DNA of 8,477 bases from NCBI GenBank assembly GCA_910579835.1, contig CAJTWQ010000062.1:1-8477 (forward strand), written 5' to 3'. Below, piece by piece: positions 1 to 4,726 of the stretch (position 1 is its first letter; every line of letters starts with the position of its first letter). The notes beneath the pieces are model-generated. The model had not been told where the DNA came from. It ran no database searches and worked only from the letters and a program-made list of their open reading frames with translations. A program made the translations under genes and the position numbers. The DNA comes from an uncultured Ruminococcus sp. (GTDB lineage Bacteria > Bacillota > Clostridia > Oscillospirales > Ruminococcaceae).

Positions 1-87
1 GGAGTTTTTCAGATTCTAAGGCATTTAAAAAACTTTTTGTTACTGGGTACATGACGTTGCCATTCGATAGACCTAACGAAGAAAAAC

Positions 88-1131
88 TTGATACTGGCCT
101 ATACAAACGAAAACATCTACAATATTGAAAACGAACTATGTGATGCGTATAAAGGTGTTCCAGAATTGACAACAGTAATGACTTTCGACTCTTTCGTGTA
201 TCGTCATTTGATATGTCCATATGAACCGAGCATTGCCGAGCATTTTTCTTGTCCAGCATTCATTAGCAGTGGTATCTGCACGATTGATCCGCCTCTAAAG
301 CAGATAACAAATACACGAGGTCGTATGATTGCGAACCCCAAGTACGTGACAAAAGATAAACTTAGGCATTACATTACTAATCAAGGGCAGTATTACTGTG
401 CAACACTGTCAGAACTGGTATTGCAGGTAAAAAAAGGACGGGACTCGCTTGTAAAAAGAGCTTCAGCAAGGCTGAACCTATTCTATGATTATGTGTTAAT
501 AGATGAGTTTCAAGATTTTAGGGAACATGACTACGAACTTATCATGGCGTTGGCAAAACAGCTTAACAGTGTGATGCTTGTTGGAGATTACCATCAGCAT
601 TCGGTCTCTGCTACAAACAATTCAGGGAAACCATTTAAGAAAAAGAACGGTGATGTTGGATATCAAGAATTTATTTCTGAACTGCAAAATTCGGGATTTA
701 ATGTGGACACAACAACACTGGATAAATCAAGACGCTGTTCTGCGGAGGTTTGTGATTATGTAAGTAAAAAGCTTGGTATCAGCATATCTTCCCACGATGA
801 ACATGAAGGTTCCATTATTTGGGTTGATGATCTGGCTACAGAAATTCTTGACAACGAACAAATTGTAAAGCTGGTTTTTAAAGAAGCTGATAAATATTCA
901 TTTCAAGCATTAAATTGGTCGTACTCCAAAGGTGATACAGTCGATGCGGCTTGTGTAATTCTGACAGACAGATTCGATCAACTTGATAATGAGAACTTCT
1001 CTATCCAAGGGACACCTGCTTCTACAATAAATAAATTATACGTTGCTATGACAAGAAGCCGTGGAGATTTGTATTTAATGAAATCTTCAACGTTTAAAAG
1101 GTTGAAGGATTCATATATAATTAGAAAATAA
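88..1131 (+). CDS. Superfamily 1 (UvrD/Rep-like) DNA helicase, N-terminally incomplete
   Basis: C-terminal majority of an ATP-dependent SF1 helicase. Visible motifs: Ia LAYTNEN (residues 3-9), a TFDSF stretch typical of motif Ic (32-36), motif II DEFQD (139-143, Walker B), motif III VGDYHQ (165-170), a motif IV-like TTLDKSRRC (209-217), motif V SKGDTVDA (280-287) and motif VI YVAMTRSR (318-325). Walker A (GxGKT), which should precede motif Ia, is not in this frame, so ATP binding is not supported as it stands. The TTG at 88 falls inside motif Ia, has no Shine-Dalgarno sequence and is only where the frame opens. An in-frame TGA lies at 52-54, while a plausible N-terminal continuation is open in another frame from base 3 to about 86, suggesting a frameshift and a true start outside the window. 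Small helicases of this shape often accompany OLD-type nucleases in defence loci, but no partner is visible. Family assignment is solid; function and integrity are not. Confidence 0.8.
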   Translation: MILAYTNENIYNIENELCDAYKGVPELTTVMTFDSFVYRHLICPYEPSIAEHFSCPAFISSGICTIDPPLKQITNTRGRMIANPKYVTKDKLRHYITNQGQYYCATLSELVLQVKKGRDSLVKRASARLNLFYDYVLIDEFQDFREHDYELIMALAKQLNSVMLVGDYHQHSVSATNNSGKPFKKKNGDVGYQEFISELQNSGFNVDTTTLDKSRRCSAEVCDYVSKKLGISISSHDEHEGSIIWVDDLATEILDNEQIVKLVFKEADKYSFQALNWSYSKGDTVDAACVILTDRFDQLDNENFSIQGTPASTINKLYVAMTRSRGDLYLMKSSTFKRLKDSYIIRK

Positions 1132-1145
1132 ATTTAATAGCAGAT

Positions 1146-1403
1146 TTAGAACAGATAAAAGAGATGCAATAAGAAAATATTTTTGATATGTTTCCACATA
1201 CGGATGAAATGGCAAAATGGCGGTCGATAAGTTTCCGCATACCAAGGGCGGCATTTGACGTACTTCCTATACTTACGAAAAATTCTCTTGACCGTTTCCG
1301 CCTGTTTAGGATTGATGACTAACTTACCATCAGCGTCTTTATCATAGCCCAGAAAACAGGCACAATTCACCATAACTTTTCCTTGCTGAAATCGATACTG
1401 CAT
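1146..1403 (-). pseudogene. Large serine recombinase fragment (recombinase domain remnant)
   Basis: Reading right to left, the first 45 or so residues (about 1403 to 1269) match the recombinase domain of large serine integrases of the Tn4451/TndX type: QYRFQQGKV, then FLGYDKDADGKLVINPKQAE, then VKRIFRKY. This is the segment that follows the N-terminal catalytic resolvase domain. The catalytic domain with its serine, and the long C-terminal part (zinc ribbon, coiled coil), are missing; intact members usually exceed 500 residues. After RKY the frame gives a low-complexity, basic and aromatic tail up to 1146, while another minus frame reads GSTSNAA..GMRKLIDRHFAI, so an indel or a junction lies near 1270. 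An AGAGGTGAG precedes the ATG at 1403, which could let the short peptide be made, but it is more simply an internal piece of a dead transposon or conjugative-element integrase. The remainder of 1132-1503 holds no other gene I can support. Confidence 0.72.
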
Positions 1404-1444
1404 ATTGTTCTCACCTCTTTTCAGAAAATTTTTTTGAAAATCTA

Positions 1445-1473
1445 TTGAAATTCTACGAGAATTATGTTATAAT
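1445..1473 (+). promoter_or_regulatory. Sigma-A type promoter of the toxin-antitoxin operon
   Basis: The -35 box TTGAAA is at 1445-1450 and the consensus -10 box TATAAT at 1468-1473, separated by exactly 17 bases. A TG at 1465-1466, one base before the -10, makes it an extended -10. Transcription should begin near 1480, leaving a short leader before the GGAGG (1492-1496) and the ATG at 1504. It is the strongest promoter-like sequence I see in the window. Confidence 0.8.
1450..1473. promoter_or_regulatory. Candidate antitoxin operator: two tandem palindromes
   Basis: Two perfect 5-base inverted repeats with 3-base spacers lie over the promoter: ATTCT-acg-AGAAT at 1450-1462, filling the spacer between -35 and -10, and ATTAT-gtt-ATAAT at 1461-1473, covering the -10 box. 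Their centres (1456 and 1467) are 11 bases apart, about one helical turn, so two dimers could sit on the same DNA face. Phd/YefM antitoxins are known to repress their own operons by binding paired palindromes of this kind. The arms are short and AT-rich, so part of the pattern may be chance; the operator role is inferred. Confidence 0.5.
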
Positions 1474-1503
1474 AATCATAGAATAAAGATTGGAGGAATT
1501 CAA

Positions 1504-1770
1504 ATGATTATTAAGTCATCTACTGTTCTGCGAAATGACTACGGAACCATTTCAACACTTGCCCACGAGAAGCAAGAACCTATCTACATCACAAAAAATG
1601 GTGAAGGAGACCTTGTTGTTATGAGCATTGATGCTTTTGAGAAAAGAGAGGAATTGATCCGTCTCAAGGCAAAGCTTGATGCAGCTGAGGAGAGCCGCCT
1701 TTCCGGTGAGCCAACCGTATCTATTGCGGATGCAAGAAAACGTATTGCGGAGAAGTACAAAAATGCGTGA
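1504..1770 (+). CDS. Type II antitoxin, Phd/YefM family
   Basis: An 88-residue antitoxin that should bind and neutralise the toxin encoded next and repress its own promoter. The N-terminal 50 residues have the Phd/YefM DNA-binding fold signature: a start of the MIIKSSTVLRNDYGTIS type, then PIYITKNGEGDLVVMSIDAFEKREE, with the alternating strand pattern that precedes helix 3. The C-terminal part (residues 50-88, highly charged: KAKLDAAEES, then ADARKRIAEKYKNA) is the usual flexible toxin-binding segment. Length is typical. The start is fixed by GGAGG at 1492-1496, seven bases before the ATG, and by the promoter upstream. The stop codon overlaps the start of the toxin gene by 8 bases, which implies translational coupling. 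Family call is confident; no specific named pair can be assigned. Confidence 0.93.
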   Translation: MIIKSSTVLRNDYGTISTLAHEKQEPIYITKNGEGDLVVMSIDAFEKREELIRLKAKLDAAEESRLSGEPTVSIADARKRIAEKYKNA

Positions 1771-2077
1771 ATATAATGTGGAAATACTCGCTCCGGCATG
1801 GCATGAAATAGAAGAAATTGCAGATATGCATTTGTCTCTTGTAGGTCCAATTTCTGCACAAAAAATCACCAACAAGATACTTGACGATATTGAAATGCTG
1901 AAAACAAGCCCATATATGGGCAGAGAATGCGATGAGGCTATTCTTGCAGCTGATCATTATCGGAAACTTGTCATTGGAAATTATCTTTGCTTTTATCGGG
2001 TGATCGGAGATACTGTTTATATTTATCACATCATCAACGGTAAACGCAATTATCCGAAATTGTTTGAAGCTGAGTGA
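1763..2077 (+). CDS. Type II toxin, RelE/ParE family
   Basis: A 104-residue toxin of the RelE/ParE fold, second gene of the operon. The frame is open further upstream, but the ATG at 1763 is chosen because it gives the family's normal N-terminus (MREYNVEILAPAWHEIEEIADMH), overlaps the antitoxin stop by 8 bases and has a GGAG at 1749-1752 ten bases upstream. Family hallmarks are the N-terminal strand plus helix with A.HEIEEIADM, the middle PYMGREC, and the C-terminal strands RKLVIGNYLCFYRVIGDTVYIYHIINGKRNY, like the Y-R-V...I..I.....Y end of RelE-type ribosome-dependent RNases. Sequence alone does not separate an mRNA-cleaving RelE from a gyrase-poisoning ParE. The I..IINGKRNY ending and the Phd/YefM partner slightly favour the RelE/YoeB-like side. 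The ORF is intact and ends 6 bases before the facing phage remnant. Confidence 0.92.
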   Translation: MREYNVEILAPAWHEIEEIADMHLSLVGPISAQKITNKILDDIEMLKTSPYMGRECDEAILAADHYRKLVIGNYLCFYRVIGDTVYIYHIINGKRNYPKLFEAE

Positions 2078-2083
2078 TATTTC

Positions 2084-2251
2084 TTACAGGCGATCCATAT
2101 CCTCCTGCGTAGCAATTTGCCGCCACCCATTCCAATCATCCCGTTCCCGTTCCGTAAACATATCATTCACCAAACCGATGGTGAGAAGCTCCAGCTCGGA
2201 AAGCGATATTCCGAGCTGAACGCATCTCAGCAGGAACAGGGGCGTTGTCAT
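2084..2251 (-). CDS. Phage tail assembly chaperone, second frame (gpT-like)
   Basis: Encodes 55 residues from MTTPLFLLRCVQLGIS through ELELLTIGLVNDMFTE to a tail ending TQEDMDRL. This is the small helical C-terminal part of the G/GT tail chaperone pair of siphophages, recognised by LLRCVQLG, LTIGLVNDMFTE and a terminal ATQED motif. In such phages this part is usually made as a fusion to the preceding protein by ribosomal frameshifting; it binds the tape measure during tail assembly. Here it lies in the +1 (equivalently -2) frame relative to the G frame. The ATG at 2251 is taken as start because family similarity begins there. No good ribosome site precedes it, and the frame is open further upstream (ATG at 2302, TTG at 2320). 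The tape-measure gene that should follow is missing, so it has no obvious job now. Confidence 0.72.
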   Translation of the reverse strand: MTTPLFLLRCVQLGISLSELELLTIGLVNDMFTERERDDWNGWRQIATQEDMDRL

Positions 2252-2258
2252 CGGTCTG

Positions 2259-2593
2259 TCAGTTTGGCGAGTTCTTTTTTGACCGGACTTTGGTTTCAAC
2301 ATTGAGTCCCCAGAGCTCAATCAACTTAAACTGCTCCAACCATTCATCGGGATTATCGGGAACATTAGGATCAGCGTGTTTCGCCATGAGCCACGAGAGC
2401 TACTCGAAAATTTCGAGAGAGTTTATATCGAGTCCGCTGTTATTTTCGTCTCTTTCTTTTACAGAGTTCTGCAAAGAAGAAAAATCCTGATAAATGTCAC
2501 GTCCAAACTTTATGCGTTACATACGGGGAAGTGCTGCACTCGCTTTGAACGGAACTTCCACACCGTCAACATTAATAATTTTTTAATTGCCAT
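2259..2593 (-). pseudogene. Phage tail assembly chaperone, first frame (gpG-like), broken
   Basis: A gene of about 111 codons that can be read only after repair. It begins with ATG at 2593 after a strong AGGAGG (2601-2606). The first four codons are followed by a 6-A run (bases 2579-2584 on plus) where one A seems lost: seven A's would give MAIKKIINVDGVEVPFKASA. The restored frame continues with ALPRM, a TAA (2517-2519) where a Tyr codon is likely, then RIKFGRDIYQDF and LDINSLEIFE, then a TAG (2400-2402), then LSWLMAKHADPNVPDNPDEW, LEQFKLIELWGLN, and a stop at 2259-2261. The RxxFGRDIxxDF and WLEQFxLIEL patterns are those of siphophage tail chaperones encoded between the major tail protein and the tape measure. 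Two nonsense codons plus one frameshift make it non-functional. Position and pattern make the family call fairly sure. Confidence 0.8.
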
Positions 2594-2608
2594 TTCAAAA
2601 TCCTCCTG

Positions 2609-3280
2609 TTATCTTGCACTTAATTCGCTTTCAAGTGGAAAATTAAAACGTCCGTATTTACCGTAATATTTACGAGCTGCATCATCATAGGCTTTAGCAG
2701 TCTCAACTGAAGTGCGAAACAGACCTAAATATTTAATCTTTCCATCAATACCGATATCTGCTCTGTACTTTCCATTTTTATGGAGACTTACGCCCTTGAA
2801 TCCGGATTTATTATTTGTATGTTTTTTGCGATTAAAGGCGTTTTCCTGTGGTGTAACTACTCTGATATTAGCTCGGCGTTCATCGCCGGGATTTCTATTG
2901 ATATGGTCAACAAAGTCATTTTCACCGCATTGTAAAATAAATCTTGTTAAAGTAACAATTGAAGTGCCGATATTTGTTTTCGGATAACCTTCCTTAGAAA
3001 GATGCCAATTATGCGATCTAACAAGATCAAGATCTACAGCGTCAAAAATAAACGATTTTCCATTGGAACAATAATAACGATAATAGTCATTTTCCGGTTC
3101 TATTCGCCAGCAATTTGCACATGAAACTTTACTTCCACGGAGTAAATTGTCTCTGAACACCTCATCAAAATTTCCGCAGTCGCATTTACATAAATACTTG
3201 TGATGTCTATTAACTTTTCCGATATGGCTGACTACTTTGATTTTTCCGTATCGTTTCCCAATGATGTCATTTATGTCCAT
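2609..3280 (-). CDS. Free-standing HNH homing-type endonuclease with AP2 DNA-binding domain
   Basis: A 223-residue phage-type selfish endonuclease, predicted to nick or cut DNA at a specific site and promote its own spread. The N-terminal part carries paired cysteines (CKCDCGN, residues 31-37, and CANC, 54-57), likely a zinc ribbon. The HNH core is at about 121-152: VDHINRNPGDERRANIRVVT, then ENAFNRK, with D125-H126 and later N residues as metal and catalytic candidates. An AP2/ERF-like domain follows at 160-215: SGFKGVSLHKNGKYRADI, YLGLFRTSVETAKAYDDAARKYYG. The start has an AAGGAGG seven bases upstream. It sits between the major tail protein and chaperone genes, and its stop is 15 bases from the chaperone ATG, so the chaperone's ribosome site falls in that gap. 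There is no sign of an intron or intein, so it is free-standing. The ORF is intact although the gene behind it is dead. Family assignment is very sure; target site unknown. Confidence 0.93.
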   Translation of the reverse strand: MDINDIIGKRYGKIKVVSHIGKVNRHHKYLCKCDCGNFDEVFRDNLLRGSKVSCANCWRIEPENDYYRYYCSNGKSFIFDAVDLDLVRSHNWHLSKEGYPKTNIGTSIVTLTRFILQCGENDFVDHINRNPGDERRANIRVVTPQENAFNRKKHTNNKSGFKGVSLHKNGKYRADIGIDGKIKYLGLFRTSVETAKAYDDAARKYYGKYGRFNFPLESELSAR

Positions 3281-3303
3281 ACCATAACCTCCTTAAACAA
3301 CAA

Positions 3304-3328
3304 CAGACGGCATTCAAGTTGCCGTCTG
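3304..3328 (-). terminator. Terminator-like hairpin after the major tail protein gene
   Basis: Perfect 8-base stem CAGACGGC/GCCGTCTG with a 9-base loop, located 25 bases beyond the stop of the major tail gene on the minus strand and followed on that strand by TTGTTGTTTA, a broken T-rich tail. It sits 24 bases before the ATG of the HNH gene. Siphophages often place an attenuating hairpin behind the highly expressed major tail gene, so partial termination is the likely role. Confidence 0.65.
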
Positions 3329-3352
3329 CTGTAGATATTATCAGAAATGTCA

Positions 3353-3940
3353 TTAACCTCCATTCGCAGTTTCCGTCGGAATATCAGGCATATACACTGC
3401 CTTGTACCAGTTCTTGTATACCGTTGCATCCGTTTCCTCGCAGGATTTCGCCTTAACTAAGCCGTTTTCGAGAGCCGAAGCGGTCAGCGTGAGAGTTTCC
3501 GTCTTGACTTCCTTGCTGTCCTCAGTTGTCGCAGATTCCGTGCCGGGACGGGAAACGGCGCAGCGATAGAACATGTGGCGAATCTTGTTTTTGTCGCTCT
3601 CAAACTCGAAAAACAGCGCAAATTCCGCAGTTTCCGTGTCATTCTTTTCAACGAGAACGCCTTTTGAATCAAGGACTTCTCCGAGAATTTCAGTAGCAAA
3701 ATCTGTGGTCACGAGAACGATTTCAAGGTCACCGCTGTAGCCGGAATTGTTGTTGATAACGTAATAAACTCCATTATCGGCAAAAAAATTCTCAAGTTCG
3801 CCCTCAGCATCAATGCTCAGATTTACCGCGCCGGGAAGTCTCACAGGCGTGTCATAAGTCGGAATACCCTCCTCATCGTAGCCCTTGATTTTCGCCCAGT
3901 GAACCTTGTTCAGACCGAATTTAACCTTGTTCTTTTCCAT
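3353..3940 (-). CDS. Phage major tail protein, phi13 family
   Basis: A 195-residue protein forming the tail tube of a siphophage. Recognised by the family's layout: N-terminal KVKFGLNKVHWAKI, a strand-rich middle VNLSIDAEGELENFFADNGVYYV, the GYSGDLEIVLV block, ATEILGEV, a FALFFEFESDKNKIRHMFYRC core and the C-terminal TLTLTASALENG region that starts the outer domain. Length agrees with the usual 190-200 residues. The frame is open further upstream (to about 3997), but the ATG at 3940 is chosen because it starts the typical MEKNKVKFGL N-terminus; the ribosome site there is weak (GAAGG about 12 bases away). The ORF is intact. Downstream come the hairpin, HNH gene and chaperone remnants, as expected for a tail operon; the upstream neighbour is truncated. 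Confidence 0.9.
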   Translation of the reverse strand: MEKNKVKFGLNKVHWAKIKGYDEEGIPTYDTPVRLPGAVNLSIDAEGELENFFADNGVYYVINNNSGYSGDLEIVLVTTDFATEILGEVLDSKGVLVEKNDTETAEFALFFEFESDKNKIRHMFYRCAVSRPGTESATTEDSKEVKTETLTLTASALENGLVKAKSCEETDATVYKNWYKAVYMPDIPTETANGG

Positions 3941-3999
3941 TTTATTACCAGCCTTCTGTAAATCTAATGTCGGCGTTCGGGCAGCATCCTGCCTCACAC

Positions 4000-4146
4000 T
4001 CAGGCGTCCATTTGATATAAAATTTCATAGAGCTTTTCGCTCTCAATCCATACTTCTGTTTTTGTGTAATAAATGTGATGCCGCCGCAAAATTCTTTCAA
4101 TTTCCTGTTCTGTTTCAGGAGATTTTTCATACGTGTAACACGACTC
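4000..4146 (-). pseudogene. C-terminal scrap of the phage gene upstream of the major tail protein
   Basis: In the minus frame ending with TGA at 4000-4002, 48 codons are open: YTYEKSPETEQEIERILRRH, then HIYYTKTEVWIESEKLYEIL, ending YQMDA. The charged, helix-plus-strand composition looks like real coding sequence. The other open minus frame here (a 61-codon ATG frame, 4130 to 3945, Cys-rich, no ribosome site) overlaps it and looks like a shadow. There is no start codon, and an in-frame TAA at 4147-4149 limits it, so only the end of a gene survives next to the junction with plus-strand host DNA. Its place 60 bases before the major tail gene suggests a tail-completion or head-tail connector protein, but I do not recognise the family. 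Confidence 0.5.
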
Positions 4147-4702
4147 TTATACGGAATATTACTTGCTTGAAGAAACGAAAAAGAACGAGGACGGAGATTA
4201 TATTATTCCTCGTGATGTACGGAAGATTTCAAGCATTACCATGCATGGAACAATTGAATGTGAAAACGGTTCTGCCAACTGGTACAGCGCAGGCGGCGGT
4301 TTGATGTTCGATGTTGAAACAGACAGCGGAAAGAAACTGGTTTATCAGGAATATGCGTTCAACAAGGACACCACCAACATTTCCATTGACTTTGGCAGTT
4401 ATGAAAACATCAAATATGACGGAAATCCCATTGAAATAACGGAGGAGCAGATTGTCGGCGATTACTTTTTAGTTTCCATCATCTGGTGGAAAACCTCCAG
4501 CGATATGTATCACGGAACTGATTCTGATATTTCCCTGACAGTCGACAGTATCGAAATACATTATAAGGAACCTGTTCCGGGAGGCAGTTCCTCACGCCAC
4601 ATCGTTACGCACAGTACGTTTTCCGATGTGTTTGAAAATAACATTCCTTCTGTTCTCGGAAATACAACCGCATTTTATCTGGTAACAGACCACCAAGACT
4701 AG
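4142..4702 (+). pseudogene. Carbohydrate-binding-like domain fused to a kinase ectodomain, truncated at 5' and ended by an amber codon
   Basis: Open from 4142 (TAA at 4136-4138) to TAG at 4700-4702. The only early start is TTG at 4163, without a ribosome site. Residues from KISSITMHGTIECENG through GGGLMFDVETDSGKKLVYQEYA, SIDFGSYENIKYDG and YFLVSIIWWKTSSDM to LTVDSIEIHY form an alternating-strand beta sandwich rich in exposed aromatics, resembling the non-catalytic carbohydrate-binding modules of Ruminococcus cellulosomal enzymes; I cannot name a CBM family. After a short PVPGGSSS linker, HIVTHSTFSDVFENN and TTAFYLVTDHQD read like the sensor part of a membrane histidine kinase, and the same frame continues past the amber codon into the kinase at 4727. 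No signal peptide or membrane start exists, so the 5' end was lost at the junction with the phage remnant. Whether module and kinase were ever one protein, or were joined by a deletion, is open. Confidence 0.55.
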
Positions 4703-4726
4703 CTTCTGTCCATAAATAGCGGAAAT

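Larger units (their letters stand above)
2084..4146 (-). mobile_element. Prophage remnant: siphophage tail module
   Basis: Five minus-strand phage items lie in the standard siphophage order: scrap of an upstream gene, major tail protein, HNH endonuclease, tail chaperone G, tail chaperone T. The tape measure, distal tail, lysis, head and integration genes are absent, so both ends were lost. The left edge meets the toxin gene at 2078-2083; the right edge meets a plus-strand carbohydrate-binding-like ORF at about 4142-4150. I found no att-like direct repeats at these edges. One gene is clearly inactivated, so the module is a relic even though two ORFs remain open. Confidence 0.85.

Noticed and set aside
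1552..1875. Overlapping minus-strand open frames of about 90-107 codons across the toxin-antitoxin genes
   Set aside because: They are antisense shadows of the antitoxin and toxin, have no ribosome sites and show no family features.
2403..2417. Near-perfect palindrome CTCGAAA-a-TTTCGAG
   Set aside because: It lies inside the chaperone coding remnant (codons for LEIFE) and has no promoter or other site around it, so chance is sufficient.
2245..2666. Plus-strand open frames over the tail chaperone region
   Set aside because: Antisense to the chaperone remnant and HNH gene; composition unlike protein (Ser/Phe/Leu/Cys rich) and no recognisable motifs.
3945..4130. A 61-codon minus-strand ATG frame just upstream of the major tail gene
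   Set aside because: Cys-rich, no ribosome site, and it overlaps another minus frame (4000-4146) with a much more protein-like composition.
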